NCBI GenBank assembly: GCA_003331875.1
Contig: QOQA01000004.1
Span: forward strand, 1-63,741
DNA length: 63,741 bases
Source of the DNA: Cryomorphaceae bacterium
GTDB taxonomy: Bacteria; Bacteroidota; Bacteroidia; Flavobacteriales; Flavobacteriaceae
Reading direction: 5' to 3'
Below are positions 18,105 to 26,024 of the stretch, one piece after another; position 1 is the first letter of the stretch; each line of letters opens with the position of its first letter. The notes beneath the pieces were generated by a model that saw nothing but the letters and a program-made list of their open reading frames with translations, was not told where the DNA came from and made no database searches. The position numbers and the translations under genes are program-made.

Positions 18105-18644
18105 ATGGTCACAAATAAATATTCAAAAATATTATCATCAGGTGGAATTATTATTTATCCAACAGATACAGTTTATGGCATTGGTTGTGATGCAACAAAT
18201 ATAAATTCAATTTCAAAGATTAATAAAATAAAAAACAGAGAAAGTAATAAACCTTTAATTTGTTTAATGGATAGTTTAGAAATGGTAAAAAAATATGTTG
18301 CATATGTTCCTGACATATCATTGGATTATTTACTTAACTCTTATGAACCAACAACAGTAGTTTTTTCCAAAAGTAAAAACCTTGAAAGCTATCCAAAGAA
18401 TATTGCCATAAGAATTCCTAAAAATAAAATATGTTTACAACTTATAAAAAATCTAAAAAAACCAATTACATCAACATCAGCTAATTTTACAGGTGAAAAA
18501 GCTCCAAAATATTTTAAACAAATTAATAAAGATTTATTAGGTCTAGTTAGCTGTAGTATAAATTTTGACAATGATCAACAAAATAAATCCTCAAGAATTA
18601 TAAGCATTGATGATAAGTCTAATGTAAAAATAATAAGAAATTGA
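18105..18644 (+). CDS. tsaC: L-threonylcarbamoyladenylate synthase (Sua5/YrdC type, short form)
   Basis: Makes threonylcarbamoyl-AMP for the t6A37 modification of ANN-decoding tRNAs. The YrdC fold is seen in GGIIIYPTDTVYGIGCDA (15-32), the KxR-type nucleotide-binding IKNRESNKPL, and STSAN near 125. At 179 residues it has only the YrdC domain, lacking the C-terminal Sua5 domain, so TsaC is the better name. The stop overlaps the cca ATG by one base (TGATG); the two tRNA-maturation genes are likely coupled. Confidence 0.92.
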   Translation: MVTNKYSKILSSGGIIIYPTDTVYGIGCDATNINSISKINKIKNRESNKPLICLMDSLEMVKKYVAYVPDISLDYLLNSYEPTTVVFSKSKNLESYPKNIAIRIPKNKICLQLIKNLKKPITSTSANFTGEKAPKYFKQINKDLLGLVSCSINFDNDQQNKSSRIISIDDKSNVKIIRN

Positions 18645-20068
18645 TGAATCTGTTAGCCAATAAAAGATTGAATTTAGATATTATAGATATAATTTCTAAT
18701 CTATCAATTGAACTACAAATCAAAACATTTCTGGTTGGTGGATATGTAAGAGATTTGATTCTGAGTAGGCAGAGTAAGGACATTGATGTCTTAGTAATTG
18801 GTGACGGAATATCTTTTGCTAAAGAGGTTAAAAAAAAGTTAGATACAATGGTTAATCTACAAATTTTTAAAAATTTTGGGACTGCAATGATTATTTATGA
18901 TGGTTTTGAAATTGAATTTGTTGGATCTAGAAAAGAAAGCTACCAGCAAAGTTCTAGAAATCCAAGTGTTACTATTGGAACATTTGAAGATGATATTTCA
19001 AGAAGAGATTTTACAATTAATTCAATTGCAATTTCTTTAAACAAAAATGATAAAGGAAAAATAATTGATTTATTTGGTGGTTTAAGTGACGTAAAGAGTG
19101 GAATAATAAAAACACCCAAAGATCCCAAAATAACTTTTTATGATGATCCATTAAGAATGATGAGAGCAGTTAGATTTGCATCACAGTTAAATTTCAAAAT
19201 AAAAGATTCTAATCTTGAAATTATCAAAAATGATAGAGAAAGAATTAATATAATTTCAAAGGAAAGGATTAATGATGAACTAAATAAAATTTTATTGTCA
19301 CCAAAACCTTCTATAGGTTTTATTTTATTGAAAAAAACTGGTTTACTTGAAATAATTATACCTGAACTTACTAAACTGGAGGGTATCGATGAGATTGAAG
19401 GAAAATCACATAAAGATAATTTTTACCATACACTTCAGGTTCTTGATAATATTTGTAAGAATACTGACAATCTATGGTTGAGATGGGTAGCACTTTTACA
19501 TGATATTGGTAAACCAAAGACAAAAAGATATAGTAAGAAAAAAGGATGGTCATTTCATGGGCATGAATATGTTGGATCAAAAATGGTTTTTAAAATTTTT
19601 AAAAGACTTAAACTTCCATTGAATAATAAATTGAATTATGTAAAAAAACTAATATTATTAAGCTCCAGGCCTGTTATATTGTCATCTGATGAAATCACTG
19701 ATTCTGCCATAAGAAGACTAATTTTTGATGCTGGTGATGACATCGATGAACTGATGACACTTTGTGAAGCAGATATAACCACTAAAAATTCAAAACTTGA
19801 AAAAAAATATTTAAATAATTTTAAAGTTGTAAGAAAAAAAATTGAAGATGTAGAGAATAGAGATAGAGTCAGAAACTTTCAACCACCAATTTCAGGAGAA
19901 TTTATAATGAATTATTTTGGTATAAAACCTTGCAAAGAAATAGGTTTAATTAAAGAAAAGATTAAAGAAGCTATTCTAAATGGCGATATTAATAATGATT
20001 CTGCTCAGGCAGCAGAATTGATGAGTAAAATTGGTAATGAAATTGGATTAAAGAAATATGAAAAATAA
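18644..20068 (+). CDS. cca: CCA-adding tRNA nucleotidyltransferase with HD domain
   Basis: Adds or repairs the 3' CCA of tRNAs. The class II nucleotidyltransferase head has GGYVRDLILSRQSKDIDV (catalytic Asp pair, around residues 33-50), the RRDFTINSIA motif, and the DPLRMMRAVRFA motif. An HD domain follows (ALLHDIGKPKTKR and HGHE near 285-310). The tRNA-Trp gene in this window does not encode CCA, so this enzyme is needed. I start it at the ATG at 18644; an in-frame TTG lies immediately before. The 3' end overlaps the heme A synthase start by 11 bases. Confidence 0.95.
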   Translation: MNLLANKRLNLDIIDIISNLSIELQIKTFLVGGYVRDLILSRQSKDIDVLVIGDGISFAKEVKKKLDTMVNLQIFKNFGTAMIIYDGFEIEFVGSRKESYQQSSRNPSVTIGTFEDDISRRDFTINSIAISLNKNDKGKIIDLFGGLSDVKSGIIKTPKDPKITFYDDPLRMMRAVRFASQLNFKIKDSNLEIIKNDRERINIISKERINDELNKILLSPKPSIGFILLKKTGLLEIIIPELTKLEGIDEIEGKSHKDNFYHTLQVLDNICKNTDNLWLRWVALLHDIGKPKTKRYSKKKGWSFHGHEYVGSKMVFKIFKRLKLPLNNKLNYVKKLILLSSRPVILSSDEITDSAIRRLIFDAGDDIDELMTLCEADITTKNSKLEKKYLNNFKVVRKKIEDVENRDRVRNFQPPISGEFIMNYFGIKPCKEIGLIKEKIKEAILNGDINNDSAQAAELMSKIGNEIGLKKYEK

Positions 20069-20657
20069 ATTTATCCTCATTTCGAAAATCTCTTTAATAC
20101 TAGTTTTTTTAGTAATTTTTGCAGGGTCCACAGTTAGAATGACAGGAAGTGGAATGGGTTGTCCAGATTGGCCAAAATGTTTTGGTTATTATATCCCTCC
20201 TACAAATGAGGATAAACTTATTTGGAAACCTAATTTCAACTATAAAAAAAATATTATGATTTTATACAATCATGCTTTTTTTAATGCTAAAGATGATTTT
20301 ATTTCAGCAAAAAAAATTGACATGAGAAATTGGGTAAAATATACTAAACATGATTATACTGATTTCAATGTAGTGCATACTTGGTTTGAATATATCAATA
20401 GATTGCTTGGGGTCTTAGCAGGACTTTCAGTACTATTAATGTGTGTTTTTTCATTTTTCCTGAAAACTCAAAAAAAAGTTTTTATTCCACTCACAACCAT
20501 TATATTATTAGCAATAGTTTTCCAAGCATGGTTAGGAAAATTGGTGGTTGATTCAAACCTTGCTCCTTATAAAATTAGCACACATTTACTAGTCGCTATA
20601 ATAATTGTTCTATTAATTATTTACAACATTAAAAAAACAGATGAAATCAAAAATTAA
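20058..20657 (+). CDS. ctaA: Heme A synthase (COX15/CtaA), N-terminal half as separate ORF
   Basis: Membrane enzyme that oxidises the C8 methyl of heme O to make heme A for aa3-type cytochrome oxidase. This 199-residue ORF covers only the first of the two pseudo-symmetric four-helix bundles of CtaA: four membrane segments, the extracytoplasmic loop with CPDWPKC (C35 and C41), H107 and EYINRLLG before helix 2, and H176 in STHLL before helix 4. The reading frame runs through a seven-A tract at 20631-20637 and stops eight codons after the start of that tract. The second half continues in the +1 frame. Loss of one A would join them as NIKKQMKSK. A sequencing error, a real mutation, RNA-polymerase slippage and true two-subunit organisation are all possible. 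Confidence 0.85.
   Translation: MKNKFILISKISLILVFLVIFAGSTVRMTGSGMGCPDWPKCFGYYIPPTNEDKLIWKPNFNYKKNIMILYNHAFFNAKDDFISAKKIDMRNWVKYTKHDYTDFNVVHTWFEYINRLLGVLAGLSVLLMCVFSFFLKTQKKVFIPLTTIILLAIVFQAWLGKLVVDSNLAPYKISTHLLVAIIIVLLIIYNIKKTDEIKN
20631..20637 (+). other. Seven-A homopolymer at the ctaA frame break
   Basis: The tract AAAAAAA follows ATT and precedes CAGATG. Six A would keep one frame across both ctaA halves; seven A terminate the first half. It is a candidate for an assembly indel or for slippage. Confidence 0.7.
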
Positions 20658-21051
20658 TTTTTTTTTAATTATTGCTATGATCCTAATGTTTGTACAAATT
20701 TTGTTGGGTATTTCTGTGAGGGAATTCATTGATAATCAAATTGACGTGCTTGGTTTAGAAAAAAAGAATTTTTGGCTTAATGAGCCAGAATTGAATTTCT
20801 ATATTCACAGGACATTTTCTTTGTTAGTTTTTTTATCTAATCTTTATTTACTGGTATTAGCAAAAATGTCTAAAATTGATATGAAATTTATAAACTTAAT
20901 TAATCTATTAATATTTATTGAAATTGCTGTAGGAGCGTCAATGTATTATTTTTCATTCCCTATTCTAACACAACCAATTCACTTGTTAATTTCAATTTCA
21001 ATACTCAGTTTGCAATTCTATTGGTTTCTGAATCTTAAAAAACCTTATTAA
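20641..21051 (+). CDS. ctaA: Heme A synthase (COX15/CtaA), C-terminal half as separate ORF
   Basis: A 136-residue ORF that continues CtaA in the +1 frame, overlapping the first half by 17 bases. It holds the second four-helix bundle: four membrane segments, H56 in FYIHRTFS and H114 in QPIHLLIS as probable heme ligands, plus the VREFIDNQID loop characteristic of Bacteroidota CtaA. It has its own ATG (20641), so it could be made as a free subunit by coupled re-initiation. Half-size CtaA enzymes are known from archaea (Aeropyrum), so a two-chain enzyme is feasible. The 3' end overlaps the convergent kinase-like gene by 17 bases. Confidence 0.8.
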   Translation: MKSKINFFLIIAMILMFVQILLGISVREFIDNQIDVLGLEKKNFWLNEPELNFYIHRTFSLLVFLSNLYLLVLAKMSKIDMKFINLINLLIFIEIAVGASMYYFSFPILTQPIHLLISISILSLQFYWFLNLKKPY

Positions 21052-22096
21052 TTCTGAGCATTTCATGATTCTCATAATTTGAAATCAAATAACTAAAAGA
21101 TTTTTCCATAACTTCTCCCATAGAGCTCAGGTCTTTAAATGAATTATCTTTTGTCAAATAATAAATTTGTTGAGTAATTTTATTTACTTTTTCGTCGTTC
21201 GAAATTTTATCAAATTTCATTGATTCTATCAACTTGTTGATTTTATTTTTTGATCCAAGTAATCTTTTTACAACGACTGCCCTCTCCTCTATTTTATATT
21301 GATTAATTGACCCCACTAATAATTTATTTTTCACAAGATTGACAATAGGTTCATTATCATTAAATAATTGAGGTCTATATAAATTAAACTCTCCCTCATA
21401 TGATTGTTGATCAAAATCAATAGCTCTAATTTTATATATGACCTGATCAAAATCATGGATAGGGATTATCACATAATTATATGAGCGCATATCACCTAAC
21501 AATCTAATCATACATCTTTCACTAAATTTTACAAACTCCTTGGCAATCTGTGATTTTTCAGATTCACTACACGCTAATAGCTGGTTTTTAAAAAAATAGT
21601 CTCCTGGAATTCCTGAAATATGCTCTTCAATAAGTGTATCATTACAATAGATATAATTTAAATTGTTTGGTGAGGTAAGATGCTCTAATTCCAACCCATA
21701 TATTCTGGATGAATCAGCAACCTTTATATAGTAATATGTGAAATTATCATTGAGTTTATTTTTAACTTTAACCCTGAATGGATTTGAATTTCCAAAAGTG
21801 CAAAAATCAACCGAATCAATTTCTAAATCATCCAAATTTGATGAGCTTCCATCACTATATAATAAGTTGTAAACTAATTTTAAATTTTGATCAATTTCAA
21901 TTCTTTCAGAGTCATTATAAAATACTCTCTGCCATAATGTAGTTTCGTCATTAAGATCAAAAAGTTCTACAGATCCGGCATACCTTCTCAGATCTGAATA
22001 TTCAATTGGAATTTTTTGATATCGATTATATTTTTTTAAATAGTTCTCAAAATTTTCTGATACCTTAAATGATGGTTTTTTCTTTGAAATTTTCAT
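21035..22096 (-). CDS. Uncharacterised protein with divergent protein-kinase-like motifs
   Basis: I do not recognise a named family. The 353-residue protein is soluble, without signal peptide. Several motifs appear in the order of a protein kinase/aminoglycoside phosphotransferase fold: YYIKVAD with K125 as the nucleotide-binding lysine; E136 or E138 in YGLELEHL as its helix-C partner; a hinge-like LIEEHISGIPGDYF (155-168); a catalytic-loop-like LLGDMRSYN (199-207, D202 and N207); and a metal-site-like RAIDFDQQSYE (224-233, D227). A glycine loop is not evident. I believe similar proteins are conserved but unnamed in flavobacteria. It is convergent with ctaA and divergent from uvrB. Kinase activity is inference. 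Confidence 0.6.
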   Translation of the reverse strand: MKISKKKPSFKVSENFENYLKKYNRYQKIPIEYSDLRRYAGSVELFDLNDETTLWQRVFYNDSERIEIDQNLKLVYNLLYSDGSSSNLDDLEIDSVDFCTFGNSNPFRVKVKNKLNDNFTYYYIKVADSSRIYGLELEHLTSPNNLNYIYCNDTLIEEHISGIPGDYFFKNQLLACSESEKSQIAKEFVKFSERCMIRLLGDMRSYNYVIIPIHDFDQVIYKIRAIDFDQQSYEGEFNLYRPQLFNDNEPIVNLVKNKLLVGSINQYKIEERAVVVKRLLGSKNKINKLIESMKFDKISNDEKVNKITQQIYYLTKDNSFKDLSSMGEVMEKSFSYLISNYENHEMLRINKVF

Positions 22097-22183
22097 TTCT
22101 AATTTTATTCTAAAATAAATTGATTCAAATCTATAACATTTAAAATTAAAAATATCGATCTTTGTAGATTGTCATAATTTAAT

Positions 22184-24163
22184 TTGGGCTATAAACTTAA
22201 ATCAAAGTATTCTCCAACTGGTGATCAGCCAAGTGCGATTAAGGAATTGGTTGATGGTATTCACACTGGTGAAGCATTCCAAACATTGCAGGGGGTAACA
22301 GGGTCGGGTAAAACCTTTACCGTTGCCAATGTTATTAATAAATTAAATAAACAAACTCTTGTTTTGGCTCATAATAAAACACTTGCAGCTCAACTATTTT
22401 TAGAATTAAAAGATTATTTTCCTGAAAACCGTGTGGAGTATTTTGTTTCATATTACGATTATTATCAACCTGAGGCATACATTCCAGTTACAAATACATA
22501 CATAGAAAAAGATCTTTCTATAAATGAAGAAATTGAAAAAATGAGATTGAGTACCACTTCTAGCTTATTATCTGGAAAAAATGATGTAATAGTGGTAGCT
22601 TCGGTATCATGCCTTTATGGAATTGGAAATCCTGATGACTATAAAAAAAACACAATTATTCTTAATAAAAATTCAAATATTTCAAGAACAGATTTATTAA
22701 AAAAATTGTCTCACTCGCTGTACAGTAGATCTATTGATGAAATCGAGCCAGGCAGTTTTAGGGTTAGAGGAGATATAATTGAAATTTTCTTGAGCTACTC
22801 AGATAAAATAATTAGAATTAATTTTTTTGGTGATGAAATTGAATACATTGAAGAAATTAACTTTGAACCAAAAAAAACAATTCAACAGATTGATAGTATT
22901 AAGATTTTTCCAGCTAATATGTTTTCAACACAAACTGAAGTTTTAAATAAAGCAATGGATATAATTAGAATAGACTTGGGTAAGCAAGTTTCGTATTTCA
23001 AAGATATTGGGAAAAATTTAGAAGCAAAAAGACTTGAAGAAAGAACTTTATTTGATTTAGAAATGATGCAAGAATTAGGATACTGTTCTGGGATAGAAAA
23101 TTATTCAAGATATATTGATGGAAGAGATCCAGGCACAAGACCATTTTGCTTGATTGATTATTTCAATGATGATTTTCTTACAATTATTGACGAGAGCCAT
23201 GTAACACTGCCTCAAATTAAGGCAATGTATGGAGGTGATAGAAGCAGAAAGGAAAATTTAGTTGAATATGGATTTAGACTTCCTGCTGCGATGGATAATA
23301 GACCTCTTAAATTTGAAGAATTTGAGGCGTTGCAAAATAAAATTATTTATGTGAGTGCAACACCGTCAGACTATGAACTTCAGAGATGCGAGGGAGTAGT
23401 TGTTGAACAAATTATTAGACCTACAGGTCTTCTAGACCCAATAATAGAAGTAAAACCAACAAAAAATCAAATAGATATTATTCTTGATGAAATTGAAAAA
23501 GTTGTTAATAATAATGAAAGAATCTTGATTACAACACTTACAAAAAAAATGGCTGAAGAGTTGGTTAAATTTTTTCAAAATTTGGAAATAAAGTCTAAAT
23601 ACATACACAGTGATGTTGATACTTTAGAGCGTGTAAAAATTTTAAATGAGCTGAGATTAGGAAATTTTGATGTTTTGGTAGGAATAAACCTATTGAGAGA
23701 AGGTCTTGACTTGCCAGAAGTATCACTAGTCATAATATTAGATGCGGATAAGGAAGGTTTTTTGAGGAGTAAAAGATCTCTAATTCAGACGATTGGGAGA
23801 GCTGCAAGAAATTTAAACGGAAGGGCGATGATGTTTGCAGATCGAATGACTGAAAGTATGAAAAAAACAATTGATGTAACAAATCAAAGAAGGGAAAAAC
23901 AATTAAAGTATAATAAAGAAAATAATATAACTCCAACACAAATTATAAAGAATATAAATGAGAGTTTTAATTATGAATCTAATGAACCAGAAAAAATAAA
24001 GATAAGTGAGGAAAACTATGATTTTAACATTTCTGAAAATGAAAGACAAAAAATAATTAAATCATTAAGAAAGGATATGGAAAAAGCTGCTAAAGAGTTA
24101 AATTTTATAGAAGCAGCCAGACTCAGAGATCTCATGACTAAATATAAAAAAAGCGGGCCATAA
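22184..24163 (+). CDS. uvrB: UvrABC excinuclease subunit B
   Basis: DNA damage verification helicase of nucleotide excision repair (659 residues, full length). Walker A is GVTGSGKTF (39-47); the damage-probing beta-hairpin region YYDYYQPEAYIP, the DESHVTLPQ helicase motif, the QTIGRAARN motif VI, and the C-terminal UvrC-interacting helix pair (LRKDMEKAAKELNFIEAARLRD) are all present. The start is a TTG at 22184 giving MGYKLKSKYSPTGDQP, matching homologues. The stop codon is embedded in the loop of a terminator hairpin. Confidence 0.97.
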   Translation: MGYKLKSKYSPTGDQPSAIKELVDGIHTGEAFQTLQGVTGSGKTFTVANVINKLNKQTLVLAHNKTLAAQLFLELKDYFPENRVEYFVSYYDYYQPEAYIPVTNTYIEKDLSINEEIEKMRLSTTSSLLSGKNDVIVVASVSCLYGIGNPDDYKKNTIILNKNSNISRTDLLKKLSHSLYSRSIDEIEPGSFRVRGDIIEIFLSYSDKIIRINFFGDEIEYIEEINFEPKKTIQQIDSIKIFPANMFSTQTEVLNKAMDIIRIDLGKQVSYFKDIGKNLEAKRLEERTLFDLEMMQELGYCSGIENYSRYIDGRDPGTRPFCLIDYFNDDFLTIIDESHVTLPQIKAMYGGDRSRKENLVEYGFRLPAAMDNRPLKFEEFEALQNKIIYVSATPSDYELQRCEGVVVEQIIRPTGLLDPIIEVKPTKNQIDIILDEIEKVVNNNERILITTLTKKMAEELVKFFQNLEIKSKYIHSDVDTLERVKILNELRLGNFDVLVGINLLREGLDLPEVSLVIILDADKEGFLRSKRSLIQTIGRAARNLNGRAMMFADRMTESMKKTIDVTNQRREKQLKYNKENNITPTQIIKNINESFNYESNEPEKIKISEENYDFNISENERQKIIKSLRKDMEKAAKELNFIEAARLRDLMTKYKKSGP

Positions 24164-24173
24164 ACCCGCTTTT
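24146..24173 (-). terminator. Bidirectional terminator between uvrB and hsp20
   Basis: A perfect nine-base stem AAAAGCGGG (24149-24157) / CCCGCTTTT (24165-24173) with a seven-base loop that contains the uvrB stop. Read on the minus strand the stem is followed by seven T (24152-24146), an ideal intrinsic terminator for hsp20; on the plus strand the T run is four, sufficient for uvrB. Confidence 0.8.
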
Positions 24174-24185
24174 GTTAAAGTTTTA

Positions 24186-24590
24186 CTAGTTTATAGTTAT
24201 TGACTTTTTCTTATTCTGTAAAACAATTTCTTTCTTTTTGGGAATTGTTATCAAAAGTACTCCATTTTCATACCTTGAACTAATTTTTGACTGATCAACA
24301 GAATCCGGAAGAAAAAAAGATTTTTCAAATGACTTAGTATCAAATTCTAATCTTGAGTAATTTCTATCCTCAATGGATTTTTTTGATTTTCTAACAACCC
24401 TTAAATTATCATTCTCAAGCTCAATAGTAAAATCTTTTTTATCTGAACCAGGTACTGAAAACTCAACAGAAAAATCAGTATCGTTTTCAAAAATATTATG
24501 TCGAGGGACAATATTATTTGAGACATTAAAAAAATCAAAAATAAAATCATCAAACATTAAGTTATTATTTGTTCTATTTATAATATTCAT
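24186..24590 (-). CDS. Small heat-shock protein, Hsp20/alpha-crystallin family
   Basis: ATP-independent holdase chaperone of 134 residues. The alpha-crystallin domain spans about 35-125 with the VEFSVPGSDKKDF start and the hallmark ENGVLLITIPKK (AxxNGVLxIxxPK-type) motif; the C-terminal SITIN corresponds to the IxI/V tail that docks in neighbouring subunits. The short N-terminus (MNIINRTNNNLMFDDF) is typical of Bacteroidota members. It is monocistronic between two terminators, with a probable promoter at 24646-24653. I see no CIRCE-type inverted repeat upstream. Confidence 0.93.
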   Translation of the reverse strand: MNIINRTNNNLMFDDFIFDFFNVSNNIVPRHNIFENDTDFSVEFSVPGSDKKDFTIELENDNLRVVRKSKKSIEDRNYSRLEFDTKSFEKSFFLPDSVDQSKISSRYENGVLLITIPKKKEIVLQNKKKSITIN

Positions 24591-24645
24591 ATTTAAATTT
24601 TTAAAATTATTTACAATTGGATTAGAACAAATTCTAAACCTAATT

Positions 24646-24653
24646 CAAATATA
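24646..24653 (-). promoter_or_regulatory. Probable hsp20 promoter -7 element (TATATTTG)
   Basis: On the minus strand this is a perfect TAnnTTTG match, 56 bases before the hsp20 ATG. Just upstream, GACAT and GACG repeats (GTCATA twice on the plus strand, near 24655-24668) occupy the -33 region where no TTTG is found; they might bind a regulator, which is speculative. Confidence 0.4.
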
Positions 24654-24692
24654 CGTCATAATGTCATATATTATAATTTAAAAGTGACAAAA

Positions 24693-24709
24693 TGTCTTAT
24701 TTTAAGACA
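24693..24709 (-). terminator. Intrinsic terminator of sucC
   Basis: Inverted repeat TGTCTTA (24693-24699) / TAAGACA (24703-24709) with a three-base loop, followed on the minus strand by TTTT. The sucC stop codon lies inside it. The stem is AT-rich and short, so efficiency is uncertain. Confidence 0.5.
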
Positions 24710-25895
24710 AAACCTCTTTGATTCTGGTTGTTACTTCTTTAAACTCAATTGCAGAATAAATTTTTAAACCTGAGTTATCAATAATGTTTTTTGCTTCTTC
24801 TGAATTTGTACCCTCGAGCCTTACGATGATAGGAACATTAATTTTATCACCTAAATTTTTATAAGCATCAACAATTCCATTAGCAACCCTGTCACATCTG
24901 ACAATTCCACCAAAAATATTAATAAGTATTGCTTTAACTTTTTCATCTTCTAAAATTAAATTAAAGGCAGTTTCAACTCTTTTTGCATCAGCTGTTCCAC
25001 CAACATCCAGAAAATTCGCAGGTTCTCCACCAGATTGTTTTATGAGATCCATAGTAGCCATGGCTAATCCAGCTCCATTCACCATACAACCTATGTTTCC
25101 TTCTAAGTCAACATAATTTAATCCCGCCTCCCTTGCTTTAACCTCAACTGGGTTTTCCTCACTGTTATCTCTTAAATCTTGAAATGATTTGTGCCTAAAT
25201 AATGCATTATCGTCAAGCGTCATTTTTGAATCAACAGCTAAGATTTTATTATCCGATGTTTTTAGAACCGGATTGATTTCGACAAGCGAAGCATCAAGTC
25301 CAGAATAAGCATCATATAATTTTTTTACGAATACCTGCATTGACTTAAAGCTATCAGCAGATAAATTTAAATTAAAGGCAATTTTCCTTAGTTGATTGGG
25401 CATAATACCAGCCAAGGGGTCAATCAATTCGTAAAAAATTAGTTGTGGAGTTTTTTCTGCAACCTGCTCAATATCTACCCCACCCTCTTTTGAATACATG
25501 ATCATATTACAAGATTCTTTCCTGTTTAAAAGTATTGACATATAAAATTCCTGCGTTTCACTGTCGCCGGGATAATAAACATCCTCAGAGATTAATATTT
25601 TTTTTACCAGTTTACCCTCTTTTGGAGTTTGGGGTGTTTTTAACATCATACCCAATATATTACTGGCATAGTCATATAATTCTTTATCATTTTTTGCAAC
25701 CTTTACTCCACCTCCCTTACCTCTTCCACCTGCATGTATTTGAGCTTTTACAATTAACCACTCTGACCCAGTATTTTTTTTAACTTCCTGAGAAATAGAT
25801 TGTAATTGGTCAATATTTTCGACCACCATTCCTCTTTGGATGGGAACTCCATATGAGCTTAACAATTCTTTGGCTTGGTGTTCGTGAAGATTCAC
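24702..25895 (-). CDS. sucC: Succinyl-CoA ligase (ADP/GDP-forming), beta subunit
   Basis: TCA-cycle enzyme subunit coupling succinyl-CoA cleavage to ATP/GTP formation. At 397 residues it has the ATP-grasp domain at the N-terminus (MNLHEHQAKELLSSYGVP, KAQIHAGGRGKGGGV) and the C-terminal CoA-ligase domain with NGAGLAMATMD, GGTADA and NIFGGIVRCD. The alpha subunit (sucD) is not in this window; unlinked sucC and sucD are, to my recollection, normal in flavobacteria. It is monocistronic with its own terminator. Confidence 0.97.
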   Translation of the reverse strand: MNLHEHQAKELLSSYGVPIQRGMVVENIDQLQSISQEVKKNTGSEWLIVKAQIHAGGRGKGGGVKVAKNDKELYDYASNILGMMLKTPQTPKEGKLVKKILISEDVYYPGDSETQEFYMSILLNRKESCNMIMYSKEGGVDIEQVAEKTPQLIFYELIDPLAGIMPNQLRKIAFNLNLSADSFKSMQVFVKKLYDAYSGLDASLVEINPVLKTSDNKILAVDSKMTLDDNALFRHKSFQDLRDNSEENPVEVKAREAGLNYVDLEGNIGCMVNGAGLAMATMDLIKQSGGEPANFLDVGGTADAKRVETAFNLILEDEKVKAILINIFGGIVRCDRVANGIVDAYKNLGDKINVPIIVRLEGTNSEEAKNIIDNSGLKIYSAIEFKEVTTRIKEVLS

Positions 25896-25944
25896 AATAT
25901 AAAATTAATAAAAGAAATTTTTAAAAGGGTTTTTAATGTTGTTA

Positions 25945-25952
25945 CAAATTTA
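25945..25952 (-). promoter_or_regulatory. Possible sucC promoter -7 element (TAAATTTG)
   Basis: Minus-strand match to TAnnTTTG, 50 bases before the sucC ATG, within the 129-base divergent gap to lysA. No convincing -33 element; the flanks are almost pure A/T. Confidence 0.33.
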
Positions 25953-26024
25953 ACTTTTTATAGTTTTTTTATTATATAATAAAAAAAAAAATTTTAATTA
26001 CGATATATTAATAAAGTTTGTTGT

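Noticed and set aside
24373-24681. 102-residue plus-strand frame across hsp20 and its upstream region
   Set aside because: Antisense to a clear Hsp20 gene; Ser/Phe/Ile-rich shadow without domains.
25920-26024. Long poly-A/T stretch between sucC and lysA as a possible replication origin or AT-rich repeat
   Set aside because: No DnaA-box clusters or iterons are visible and no dnaA/parB nearby; it reads as an ordinary AT-rich divergent promoter gap.
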